This document shows positions 1-7,002 of a stretch of DNA of 17,790 bases, one piece after another. Origin of the DNA: Novosphingobium sp. (lineage in GTDB: Bacteria > Pseudomonadota > Alphaproteobacteria > Sphingomonadales > Sphingomonadaceae); the NCBI GenBank assembly GCA_028697875.1, contig JAQVEQ010000024.1, positions 2,231 to 20,020 of the forward strand, read 5' to 3'. The notes under the pieces were generated by a model. The model searched no databases and was not told where the DNA came from. It saw only the letters and a list, made by a program, of their open reading frames with translations. The position numbers and the translations under genes are program-made. The number at the start of each line of letters is the position of its first letter. Position 1 is the first letter of the stretch.

Positions 1-17
1 GTGTGCTCTTCCGATCT
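1..17 (+). other. Illumina TruSeq adapter remnant at contig end
   Basis: The first 17 bases, GTGTGCTCTTCCGATCT, equal the 3' end of the standard Illumina TruSeq read-2 adapter. They are therefore library sequence left at the end of an assembled contig. The biological sequence begins at about position 18. Any reading frame starting inside this stretch, such as a GTG at position 3, has artificial first residues. Confidence 0.93.
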
Positions 18-194
18 GTCGCTTACGAAGACGACTATGTCAGGCGCGACGGCCGCTGGTGGATTGCCAGGTCGGTTGCCCGGTCGCTGCTGATGGTCAG
101 GCAGAGGATCGAGGACGGCGGCGCGACGCGCGTCGTCGCCCACCGCCGTCCGCCCGTGCTGGGTGCGATGGAACGCACGGACAGCCTGGCATGA
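18..194 (+). CDS. SnoaL-like (NTF2-fold) protein, C-terminal fragment
   Basis: This is the last 58 codons of a gene whose beginning is lost at the contig end. The visible protein starts VAYEDDYVRRDGRWWIARS. The pattern of aromatic-acidic-aromatic residues followed by R-x-DGRWWIA-R is the last strand pair of the SnoaL_4 / NTF2-like fold common in sphingomonad catabolic clusters. A basic tail of about 35 residues follows, with no recognised motif. Proteins of this fold act as small cyclases, dehydratases, isomerases or accessory proteins; the reaction here cannot be told. The TGA stop overlaps the ATG of the following SDR in an ATGA junction, so the two are probably translationally coupled. A complete SnoaL-like gene at 11448-11882 shows the same arrangement with another SDR. 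The family call rests on a short segment. Confidence 0.62.
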   Translation, partial: VAYEDDYVRRDGRWWIARSVARSLLMVRQRIEDGGATRVVAHRRPPVLGAMERTDSLA

Positions 195-1045
195 CGGTGC
201 AGCGCACAGCGGTCGTGACAGGCGCGAGCCGCGGCGCCGGGCGGGGCATTGCCGTGGCACTCGGTGCGGCGGGGTACCGGGTCTATGTCACGGGCCGGAC
301 CCGGCCGGGCGATACCGCGCCTTTGCCCGGCACCATCGACGCCACTGCACGGGAAGTGAGCGAAGCGGGCGGCGAAGGAATCCCGTGCGCGGTGGACCAT
401 GCCGACGATACGCAAGTGGCCGCTTTCTTCGACAAGGTCGCGCGGGAAAGCGGGACGCTCGACGTCCTCGTCAACAACGCCTGCTTCATTCACGAGGATC
501 TCGCCGCGCCCGGCGGCTTCTGGGAAAAGCCCGCGGGCCTTGCCGGGATTCTCGATGTCGGCTTGCGCTCGCACTATCTCTCTTCCTGGCACGCGGCACG
601 TATCATGGTACCGCAGGGGCGCGGGTTGATCGCCTTCACCTCGTCGTTCGGCGGTGTGTGCTACATGCATGGGCCGGCCTATGGCGCGCAGAAGGCTGGG
701 ACCGACAAGATGGCGGCGGATATGGCCGTCGATTTCCGCGATACGGGCGTGGCGGCAGTGTCGATCTGGATGGGGCCGCTCGCGACCGAACGAACCGCTG
801 CGGTGGCCGAACATTCGGACGAATACGCCGCCTTCATGGCGCAGGCCGAAACGCCGGGCTTCACTGGCCGCCTCGTCGCGGCGCTCTATGACGATCCGGC
901 GCTTGCGAGCCTTTCGGGCCAGACGCTGATCGGCGCTGAACTGGCGGAGCGGTACGCAATCACCGAGGAAGGCGGCCGCCAGCCGCCTTCCTACCGCGCG
1001 ATGCTGGGCGATCCGCGCGTGCCGTCACAGGCCATCGTGCGCTGA
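191..1045 (+). CDS. SDR-family oxidoreductase, DHRS1-like
   Basis: This 284-residue NAD(P)-dependent short-chain dehydrogenase/reductase probably interconverts a hydroxyl and a carbonyl group in the cytoplasm. The cofactor motif TGASRGAGRG lies at residues 10-19, the NNA motif at 95-97, the catalytic Ser at about 151-152, and Tyr164 and Lys168 form the YxxxK pair. Several segments resemble the DHRS1 branch of the SDRs: FWEKPA, VGLRSHY, ARIMVPQGRGLI, and YGAQKAGTDKMAADMA. Its substrate is unknown. The ATG at 191 was chosen because it precedes the Rossmann strand by six residues and overlaps the upstream stop (ATGA). Earlier in-frame starts would only add arginine-rich sequence antisense to nothing and overlapping the SnoaL-like gene. 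The 3' end overlaps the convergent MDR gene by 21 bases. Confidence 0.9.
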   Translation: MTVQRTAVVTGASRGAGRGIAVALGAAGYRVYVTGRTRPGDTAPLPGTIDATAREVSEAGGEGIPCAVDHADDTQVAAFFDKVARESGTLDVLVNNACFIHEDLAAPGGFWEKPAGLAGILDVGLRSHYLSSWHAARIMVPQGRGLIAFTSSFGGVCYMHGPAYGAQKAGTDKMAADMAVDFRDTGVAAVSIWMGPLATERTAAVAEHSDEYAAFMAQAETPGFTGRLVAALYDDPALASLSGQTLIGAELAERYAITEEGGRQPPSYRAMLGDPRVPSQAIVR

Positions 1046-2119
1046 CCGGGCCAGCCGGACGACGGCCTTGCCCCGGTTCCTGCCCTCAAGCACGGCGATG
1101 AGGGCGCCGGGCGCGTTTTCCAGCCCTTCGGCGATATCGTAGCGATAGCGGAACAGTCCGTCGCGCCGCCATCCGGCCATCCGTTCCCGGAAAACGGGAT
1201 AGAGGTCGATATGGTCGTAGACGACGAAACCCTTGATCGTCAGCCGCTTGCGCAGGACAGGGCGCAACGGCGGCCCGGCATCGGCTTCGGGCGCATTGTA
1301 TTCCCCGGCCATGCCGCACACGACCAGGCGCCCGAAATCGCGCAACCGGTCGAAACAGGCGCGCTGGACGTTTCCGCCCACGTTGTCGAAGCAGACGTCG
1401 ATCCCGTCTGGGCACAGCCGGTCCAGTGCCGCTTCGACGGGTTCCCGGTCGCGCGCGATGCAGGCGTCGAAGCCCAGCTCGTTCACGACGAAGTCGGCCT
1501 TTTCCCCGCTGGCGATGCCGATCACCCGGGCACCGGCGATTTTCGCCATCTGTCCGGCGGCCATGCCGATCGCCCCGCCGGCGGCGGATATGACGAAGGT
1601 CTCGCCTGGCTGGACCTGTGCGACCCGTTCCATCCCGCACCATGCGACGAAGGCCGGCTGGCCGAGGATGCCGAGTTCGTCCAGCAATTCGGACCGTTCG
1701 CAATCCAGTTTCATCAACAGTTCGCCGGGGGACGTGTGGAGGGTCTGCCAGCCCGAACCGCCACGTACGAAATCGCCCGGCGCAAAATCCGGATGGCGGG
1801 AAGCGATCACTTCGCCGGCATGGCCCGCGAACAGGGGGTGTTCCAGCGGCGTCTGTCCCGCGACCATGATGTCGCCGACCGCGATCTGGCCGCCGAGCGG
1901 TGCGGGGGCCTCCACGGGTGAAGGCATCTTGCGCCGCATTGCCGGGTCGATGGACATGTAGAGCGAACGGAACAGCACTTCGCCGGGCCCTGGTTCGGTG
2001 GCCTGTGCATCGCACAGTTCGAAATCGCTGGCTTCCGGAATCCCGCCGGGTGCCCCGGCGACGCGTATGGCCGGGTTGGTGAAGCTGCCGCTGGCGGCGT
2101 CGGTTGCATCCGCGATCAT
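1025..2119 (-). CDS. NADP-dependent MDR oxidoreductase (CurA/PTGR-like)
   Basis: This 364-residue protein belongs to the medium-chain dehydrogenase/reductase group without catalytic zinc. That group includes prostaglandin reductases, plant double-bond reductases and curcumin reductase CurA. They reduce the C=C bond of alpha,beta-unsaturated ketones or aldehydes with NADPH. The N-terminal hallmark LYMSIDPAMRRKM is at residues 53-65 and GSGWQ at about 121-125. The nucleotide-binding turn AAGGAIGMAAG is at 179-189, followed by a basic/serine region near 204-207 typical of NADPH use. The ATG at 2119 is preceded by GGGAGA at good spacing; an upstream in-frame start would add 33 low-complexity residues. 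It is transcribed divergently from the P450 and converges on the SDR at 191-1045. A role in removing an enone formed in the pathway is inference. Confidence 0.88.
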   Translation of the reverse strand: MIADATDAASGSFTNPAIRVAGAPGGIPEASDFELCDAQATEPGPGEVLFRSLYMSIDPAMRRKMPSPVEAPAPLGGQIAVGDIMVAGQTPLEHPLFAGHAGEVIASRHPDFAPGDFVRGGSGWQTLHTSPGELLMKLDCERSELLDELGILGQPAFVAWCGMERVAQVQPGETFVISAAGGAIGMAAGQMAKIAGARVIGIASGEKADFVVNELGFDACIARDREPVEAALDRLCPDGIDVCFDNVGGNVQRACFDRLRDFGRLVVCGMAGEYNAPEADAGPPLRPVLRKRLTIKGFVVYDHIDLYPVFRERMAGWRRDGLFRYRYDIAEGLENAPGALIAVLEGRNRGKAVVRLARSAHDGL

Positions 2120-2140
2120 TCCGGAGTTCTCCCAGTACCT

Positions 2141-2170
2141 AGTATGGTGTGATTTGCCGTGCAGCGTAAA
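2141..2170 (-). promoter_or_regulatory. possible sigma70-like promoter of the MDR gene
   Basis: On the minus strand, TTTACG (2170-2165) and CATACT (2146-2141) are separated by 18 bases and lie 21 bases before the ATG at 2119. Each hexamer matches the sigma70 consensus at four of six positions. The surrounding 2120-2384 stretch, shared with the divergent P450 gene, is clearly more AT-rich than the flanking genes, as expected of a promoter region. None of the T(A/C)GTCC-N4-GGAC(G/T)A palindromes is present here. No equally good promoter was seen for the P450. Confidence 0.28.
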
Positions 2171-2384
2171 AGACGGTGGGGCGCGTTCAAGTCGAAATTC
2201 CGGCGGAAGGTTTGCCAAAATCAGATTGGACTTATCCCCTATTTAGAATTATGTCGGATTGAATTGGCATTTCGTGCTTTTTTTGCTGTCTTCACTGCAT
2301 TCGTACTTGAGATAGAAGGGGTGTCGACTATCGTCATTCCGAAATCCGTGCCCTGACGGGACGCGGCAATCCGGGAGAGCGACA

Positions 2385-3638
2385 GTGGTGCAGACGGAAC
2401 GCGATCGGGCGGGTGATGCTCATGGCGATGGGGCGATGCCGGCGCACGTGCCGCCGGAATTGGCGATGCCGTTCGACTATCGCTATGCCTCGCAGATCGC
2501 CGACGATCCGTGGGCTTACTTTGCCGGGTTCACCGGCGGGCCGGAAATATTCTGGTCGCCCGGGCTTGGCGGTTACTGGGTGCCCGCGCGGGCGGAGATC
2601 ATCGGCGCGATCTTCCAGGACGTGGATCGTTTCTCCAACGGCGTCGTTTCCATCCCGCCGCCGCCGCGGCCGCAATCCATTCCGGCCAGCCTCGACCCGC
2701 CGGAGCATACCAAGTACCGCAAGATCATCTCGCAACGCATGTTCACGCCGCGCGCGCTGGCTTCGCTGGTCGACGACATCGCCGCGATCACCGACGAATT
2801 GCTGGCCCGCGCCGTTCCCGAAGGGCAGTGCGAATTCGTGGCGGACATTGCCCGTCCGCTGCCTGTCAGCCTGATCCTGCGCATGCTCGGGATGCCCGGC
2901 GACGTGCGGGCGAGGCTGACCGAATGGGTGCGGATGATCTTTCACGGCAATTCGGTCGAAGAACATCTGGAAGGGTACCGGGCGACGTTCGGTTTCCTGG
3001 GTGACTGGCTGCGCGAACAGCTTGCGCTGGATGCGCACGAAGGACTGGTCCTGCCTGCCTTCGTCGAAGCGAGGATCGACGGGCGGCCGCTGACTTTCGA
3101 GGAAATGCACAGCATGTCCATGCTGCTGATCGGGGCGGGCGTGGATACGGCCAGTTCGCAACTGACCCACGCGATGCGCTACTTCGCGGAGCATCCCGAA
3201 GCGCGCGAACGGATCGTGCGGGAACCGCAAACGATTCCGGCCGCGATCGAGGAACTGCTGCGCCGATACGGGATTGCGAACATCACGCGTGTGGTGCGTG
3301 AAGACATGGTCTATCGCGGGGTGCCGATGCGCAAGGGCGATCTTGTCCTGCTGGCCAGCGCGCTGGCCGGGCTCGACGCGGGGGCGTTTCCCGATCCGAT
3401 GACGGTCGATTTCGACCGGCCCGGCGTCAAGGGCGTCCACCGGCCGTTCGGGGCGGGGCCGCATATCTGTCCGGGGGCCTACCTGGCGCGCGAACTGCTG
3501 CGCAACCTGATGACGCGGATCGTGCCGCGCCTGGGGGAGGTGCGGATCGCGCCGGGCGCCGCCTTGCCCCATGCCTCGGGCATCACGGTGAGCCTGAAAT
3601 CGCTTCCGCTGGAGTGGAGCGGGGCGGGCGCAGGCTGA
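2385..3638 (+). CDS. cytochrome P450, P450cam (CYP101)-like
   Basis: This 417-residue soluble bacterial P450 would hydroxylate a hydrophobic substrate using O2 and electrons from a ferredoxin. Visible landmarks are the helix C region IPASLDPPEHTKYRK, the I-helix GAGVDTASS (250-258, acid-alcohol pair D254-T255), the K-helix EELLRR (ExxR at E290-R293), and the heme loop FGAGPHICPG with Cys362 as thiolate ligand. Helix C, the K-helix region AAIEELLRRYG, and the C-terminal run IAPGAALPHASGITVSLKSLPLEW parallel P450cam closely. A CYP101-like family is therefore my reading, but the substrate is not predictable. The GTG at 2385 follows GGGAGAG by five bases; GTG at 2388 is equally possible. No ferredoxin or ferredoxin reductase gene lies in the window, so redox partners must come from elsewhere. 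Confidence 0.93.
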   Translation: MVQTERDRAGDAHGDGAMPAHVPPELAMPFDYRYASQIADDPWAYFAGFTGGPEIFWSPGLGGYWVPARAEIIGAIFQDVDRFSNGVVSIPPPPRPQSIPASLDPPEHTKYRKIISQRMFTPRALASLVDDIAAITDELLARAVPEGQCEFVADIARPLPVSLILRMLGMPGDVRARLTEWVRMIFHGNSVEEHLEGYRATFGFLGDWLREQLALDAHEGLVLPAFVEARIDGRPLTFEEMHSMSMLLIGAGVDTASSQLTHAMRYFAEHPEARERIVREPQTIPAAIEELLRRYGIANITRVVREDMVYRGVPMRKGDLVLLASALAGLDAGAFPDPMTVDFDRPGVKGVHRPFGAGPHICPGAYLARELLRNLMTRIVPRLGEVRIAPGAALPHASGITVSLKSLPLEWSGAGAG

Positions 3639-3655
3639 GCCGCGCGGGAAGGAAA

Positions 3656-3689
3656 CGGCGGCACGGCATCCCTCCATGGCGCGCCGCCG
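3656..3689. terminator. possible bidirectional stem-loop between convergent genes
   Basis: CGGCGGC (3656-3662) and GCCGCCG (3683-3689) can pair across a 20-base loop in the 60 bases between the P450 stop and the phytanoyl-CoA dioxygenase stop. Its location between convergent genes fits a terminator. There is no T-run, so support is weak. Confidence 0.3.
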
Positions 3690-3698
3690 CCTCCAAGG

Positions 3699-4610
3699 TC
3701 AGCCTGCCTGCGCCGGTTCGTCCTGGCGGACCTGACGGCGCATTTCCTCGATCGTGCGGGTCTGCCCGATGCTGAGCGCGGCGACGTCCTCGCGCGCGTA
3801 GCGCCAGGGCTGTTCGAAGCCGATGTTGACCCGGCCATAGCCGAGCAGCTGGCGGCAGAGCACCGACGAACCTTCGATCGCGGCCGGGTCGAGCAGCATC
3901 GGGTAATTGGCCAGCGGGCGCATCCACGGATGGATATAGCCCGCGATCACGGCTGCGCGTTCGCGGTCCTTGCTCGTGTTGGCGCCGGTGCCGTGATAGA
4001 GCCGCCCGTCGTAGATCAGCGCCGACCCCGCCGGGCCGAGGGCCGGGAGGGTTTCGTACTTCACCGACCCGTCCTTGACCGGAAGGTGGCCGAAAAGGTG
4101 GCTTTTGGGCACGACGCGCGTGGCGCCCACTTCCTCGTCGAAATCGTCGAGGAACCAGATGACGCGGGCGAAGAGCGGCGCGTCGAGGTGGGGCAGGATA
4201 TAGTCGGTATCGCCATGCACGCCCATGTCGCGGCTGCCCGGGCGAGTGACGTTCGCGCTCAGCGCATGCAGCAGGTAGGGTTCGTCGAGATAGCTCGGGC
4301 CGAGGATGAAACGGGCCATTTCCATCGCCATTTCGTCGTCGACGAGATCGCGGAAGCATTCGTGGCGATCCATCAGGATCGACAGGCGGCGGTTCACCGC
4401 GTCGCGGTCGGTATAGGATTCCTTGATCTTGCCAGCGCGTTCTTCCTGTTCGATCTCCGCGCTCAGGACCGAACGCATCAGCCGGACCTGTTCCGGCGTC
4501 AGGGCGTCCTTGACGATACCGTAGCCGAATTCCTTGACGTCGGCCTTGACCTGTTCGCGGTCGGTGGTGGCGACCGGAAACGGTCCTTCGGGAAGGGGGA
4601 TAGTCTGCAC
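3699..4610 (-). CDS. phytanoyl-CoA dioxygenase (PhyH) family protein
   Basis: This 303-residue non-heme Fe(II)/2-oxoglutarate oxygenase belongs to the PhyH family. Members hydroxylate acyl-CoAs, acids or other small molecules, consuming O2 and 2-oxoglutarate. The iron triad is visible: His132 and Asp134 in MGVHGDTDY, and His206 in LYHGTGANTS. Arg218, 12 residues after the distal His, is the likely 2-oxoglutarate carboxylate anchor (Arg216 is the alternative). The GTG at 4610 follows AGAGGA and begins the conserved-looking protein. An ATG-type frame extending upstream to 4856 would add 82 proline- and arginine-rich residues and run through the intergenic palindromes, so I reject it. The gene is divergent from the BVMO. 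The 10-4-10 palindrome at 4669-4692 is centred 70.5 bases before its start, suggesting co-regulation with the BVMO. The substrate is unknown. Confidence 0.88.
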   Translation of the reverse strand: MQTIPLPEGPFPVATTDREQVKADVKEFGYGIVKDALTPEQVRLMRSVLSAEIEQEERAGKIKESYTDRDAVNRRLSILMDRHECFRDLVDDEMAMEMARFILGPSYLDEPYLLHALSANVTRPGSRDMGVHGDTDYILPHLDAPLFARVIWFLDDFDEEVGATRVVPKSHLFGHLPVKDGSVKYETLPALGPAGSALIYDGRLYHGTGANTSKDRERAAVIAGYIHPWMRPLANYPMLLDPAAIEGSSVLCRQLLGYGRVNIGFEQPWRYAREDVAALSIGQTRTIEEMRRQVRQDEPAQAG

Positions 4611-4668
4611 GTTCGGTCCTCTCGCATGAATGGTTCTGGTGCCGGTTCTATGCGCGGGGCAGGCGCCG

Positions 4669-4692
4669 GACATCGTCCGCGTGGACGATGTC
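4669..4692. promoter_or_regulatory. putative operator, phytanoyl-CoA dioxygenase promoter
   Basis: The arms GACATCGTCC (4669-4678) and GGACGATGTC (4683-4692) form a perfect 10-base inverted repeat around a 4-base spacer, GCGT. The inner part, TCGTCC-N4-GGACGA, matches the sites at 4746, 9229 and 17331. The centre lies 70.5 bases upstream of the GTG at 4610. About 20 bases downstream in the direction of that gene is CATAGA, a weak -10-like hexamer. If real, this would place the site near -41, where an activator can contact RNA polymerase. A stem-loop in the 5' leader RNA is the alternative reading. Confidence 0.66.
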
Positions 4693-4745
4693 GCGCAGGG
4701 TGGATGCAGCGTGCTTCCATTGGCGGCGGGCACTGGCGGCGGGCG

Positions 4746-4761
4746 TAGTCCGTCAGGACGA
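4746..4761. promoter_or_regulatory. putative operator, BVMO promoter
   Basis: TAGTCCGTCAGGACGA is a 6-4-6 palindrome with one mismatched outer pair. It is centred 68.5 bases upstream of the BVMO ATG at 4822. The same motif occurs at 4669-4692, 9229-9244 and 17331-17346. A weak -10-like CTTACC begins 22 bases after it. Half-sites 10 bases apart, centre to centre, would put a protein dimer on one face of the helix. Confidence 0.66.
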
Positions 4762-4821
4762 TGAGAGCTCTTGGCGATCCGGCTTACCCCTTGCTCAACC
4801 GGAGTTGGATGGAGGCTGAGA

Positions 4822-6867
4822 ATGGCACATGGCGGCGAGTTCGAATTTTGCGGCAAAGGGCAGAGCTATAGCTGGCCGTCGGACGCGGCGGGCGAGATCA
4901 GGGCCAGCGCCCTGTGCCCCGACCGGCCGCTGCCGCTGGCCGACAGCGCGGAACTGCGCCAGGCGCTTGCCGACGCGAACGTCATCACCCTGCTGATGGT
5001 CTATGTGCACCTGTCGCGCGACGCCGCGATGCTGGAACGCTTCGCGCCGCATATCCGGCCCGTGTTCGCCAAGGAACCGACCGCCATCCCGGCGGAGCTG
5101 GCCGAGGAACTGCGCGAGAAGCTGCGCCAGGTGCTGACCAGCGGCAATGTCGCGACCGAAGACCTCCCCCGCGACCTGATGAAGCGGATGATGGAAGTGA
5201 ACGTCGCCGGGCCGGTGGACGACGAGTTCATTCCGCTGCTGTTCGACCAGGTCGGCCTGCGCCTGCCGCCCGAACGCAAGGCGATTCCCGGCCGCAAGGC
5301 GCCGCCGCCGGGCTTCAAGGTGCTGGTCATCGGCGCGGGCATGGTCGGCATGCTGGCCAGCCTCAAGCTGCGCGAGGCCGGTTACGATCATGTCGTGATC
5401 GAGAAAAATCCCGAAGTCGGCGGAACCTGGTGGGAAAACCGCTATCCCGGCGTCGGCGTGGACACGCCGAGCCACTTCTATTCCTTCTCGTTCGAAATCA
5501 GCCCGGACTGGGACTACTACCACCCCCACGGCAGCGAGATGCAGGACTATCTCGTCAAGGTCGCGGACAAGTACGGCCTGCGCCGCGACATCCGTTTCGA
5601 AACCATGGTGACGGGCCTTGTCTACGACGAGGCGGCGGCCATGTGGGACGTGACCATCCGCGGCAAGGACGGCACGGAGGAAGTGCTGCGCGTCAATGCC
5701 GTGATTAACGCCCATGGCCCGGTCAACCGCTGGAGCTGGCCGGACATTCCGGGGCTGGGCGATTTCGAGGGGCCGGTCATGCACACGGCCGCCTGGGACC
5801 CCGAAGTCGAAATCGAAGGCAAGCGCGTGGCAGTGATCGGCACGGGGGCCAGTTCGGCCCAGCTCGTGCCGGCGATCGCGCCCGAGGTGGGGCATCTCAC
5901 GGTCTTCATGCGGTCGCGCCACTGGGTGATCGACAATCCGGAAATCCTCGACAAGGTCGAACCCGGCATGAAATGGGCGCTGGCCCATATTCCCCACTTC
6001 AAGGAATGGTTCCGCTTCCGCGTCTACTGGAACGGGTCGGACGGGCTGTTCATCAACGTGCTCAAGGACCCGGAGTGGACCGACGAGGATTCGGTCTCGC
6101 GCCACAATGCGGCGCTGCGCCGCTACAGCCTGCGGCACATGGAAAAGAAGCTGGCCGACCGGCCCGACCTGCTGGAACGGCTGGTTCCCGACTACCCGAT
6201 CTTCGCCAAGCGGATCATCATGGACGGCGGCTGGTTCGACGCGATCAAGCGCGACAACGTGACGCTGGAAGACCGGCCGATCGACCGCGTCCTGCCCCAT
6301 GCGATCCGCATGAAGGACGGCAGCGAGCATCCGGCCGACGTGATCGTCTGCGCCACCGGCTTCGATGTCTCCAGGATGATCGGCAATCTCACCATCAAGG
6401 GGCTCGGCGGCCGCGACCTGGGCGAGGAATGGGGCGAGGAGGACGCGCGGGCCTATCTCGGCGTGACTGTCCCCGGCTATCCCAACTATTTCATGATCGT
6501 CGGGCCGAACAGCGCGCCCAACCACGCTGCGGGCCACAACCTGATCGGCGAGGCCCAGGTCAACTACATCATCGAGTGCCTCGACCTGATGGTGAAGCAA
6601 GGCGCAAGTTCGATCGAAGTCAGGGAAGAGCCGTACGAAGCGTGGAACGAACGGGTCGATACGCGCATGGAACAGATGATCTGGACCCACCCGAAAGTCA
6701 GCAGCTACTACAAGAACAGCAAGGGCCGGGTCTTCCTGTCCTGGCCCTGGCGGCTGGTCGACTACTGGCAGCACATGCGGGGGCCGATGGCCGCGCATTA
6801 CCGGCTGGACGGCGGGAAAGGCGAAGCGGCCGATGCGGGGAAAACGCCGGCGCAAGTGGCCGACTGA
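4822..6867 (+). CDS. Baeyer-Villiger monooxygenase, HAPMO-like
   Basis: This 681-residue FAD- and NADPH-dependent type I Baeyer-Villiger monooxygenase inserts an oxygen atom next to a ketone to give an ester or lactone. The first dinucleotide motif GAGMVG is at residues 171-176, followed by EKNPEVGGTWWENRYPG. The BVMO fingerprint FEGPVMHTAAWD is at 315-326, and the second Rossmann motif GTGASS at 340-345. Residues 1-165 form an N-terminal extension of the kind seen in 4-hydroxyacetophenone monooxygenase (HAPMO), with the recognisable segment ANVITLLMVYVHLSRD. Typical cyclohexanone-type enzymes lack it and are about 540 residues. The ATG at 4822 follows GGAGG by six bases. The promoter carries the shared palindrome at 4746-4761. 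Pairing with the esterase at 16312-17277, which shares this motif, suggests a ketone-to-ester-to-acid route. Confidence 0.94.
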   Translation: MAHGGEFEFCGKGQSYSWPSDAAGEIRASALCPDRPLPLADSAELRQALADANVITLLMVYVHLSRDAAMLERFAPHIRPVFAKEPTAIPAELAEELREKLRQVLTSGNVATEDLPRDLMKRMMEVNVAGPVDDEFIPLLFDQVGLRLPPERKAIPGRKAPPPGFKVLVIGAGMVGMLASLKLREAGYDHVVIEKNPEVGGTWWENRYPGVGVDTPSHFYSFSFEISPDWDYYHPHGSEMQDYLVKVADKYGLRRDIRFETMVTGLVYDEAAAMWDVTIRGKDGTEEVLRVNAVINAHGPVNRWSWPDIPGLGDFEGPVMHTAAWDPEVEIEGKRVAVIGTGASSAQLVPAIAPEVGHLTVFMRSRHWVIDNPEILDKVEPGMKWALAHIPHFKEWFRFRVYWNGSDGLFINVLKDPEWTDEDSVSRHNAALRRYSLRHMEKKLADRPDLLERLVPDYPIFAKRIIMDGGWFDAIKRDNVTLEDRPIDRVLPHAIRMKDGSEHPADVIVCATGFDVSRMIGNLTIKGLGGRDLGEEWGEEDARAYLGVTVPGYPNYFMIVGPNSAPNHAAGHNLIGEAQVNYIIECLDLMVKQGASSIEVREEPYEAWNERVDTRMEQMIWTHPKVSSYYKNSKGRVFLSWPWRLVDYWQHMRGPMAAHYRLDGGKGEAADAGKTPAQVAD

Positions 6868-6922
6868 CGGCTGCCTGCGGCGGAACTTGCCAGTACCACG
6901 AGGCAGGAGTAGCAATATCCAA

Positions 6923-6945
6923 TCCAGGCCCGCAAATAGCCTGGA
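6923..6945. promoter_or_regulatory. inverted repeat upstream of the LuxR pair
   Basis: TCCAGGC (6923-6929) and GCCTGGA (6939-6945) form a perfect 7-base inverted repeat with a 9-base spacer. It is centred 69 bases before the ATG at 7003. The sequence differs from the T(A/C)GTCC-N4-GGAC(G/T)A motif, but the distance to the start codon is the same. It may be an operator for control of the regulator genes. A hairpin ending the BVMO transcript is less likely because no T-run follows. Confidence 0.42.
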
Positions 6946-7002
6946 CGCCCGATTTGATAAGCACGCTGGCCGGATAGAGCCACGCGGCATGGGAGAGCGG
7001 CG

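Noticed and set aside
2334..3677. Minus-strand frame opposite the P450
   Set aside because: Antisense shadow; the P450 motifs on the plus strand are unambiguous.
3718..3733. A fifth GTCC-N4-GGAC core (TCGTCCTGGCGGACCT)
   Set aside because: It lies inside the 3' end of the phytanoyl-CoA dioxygenase gene, far from any start, and the right outer bases (CT) break the full motif. It is most likely a chance match in GC-rich coding sequence.
4611..4856. N-terminal extension of the phytanoyl-CoA dioxygenase to an ATG at 4856
   Set aside because: The extra 82 residues are low complexity, overlap the BVMO start and run through both palindromes; GTG 4610 has a proper ribosome-binding site.
5503..5518. 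GGACTA half-site within the BVMO gene
   Set aside because: The opposite arm does not match (GCCCGG in place of TAGTCC), and the bases are explained by the codons for Asp-Tyr.
6868..6922. Terminator after the BVMO
   Set aside because: No convincing stem followed by a T-run was found, so read-through into the LuxR genes cannot be excluded.
4795..6990. Long minus-strand frame opposite the BVMO
   Set aside because: It is an antisense shadow of a GC-rich gene with no family motif; the plus strand encodes a clear BVMO.
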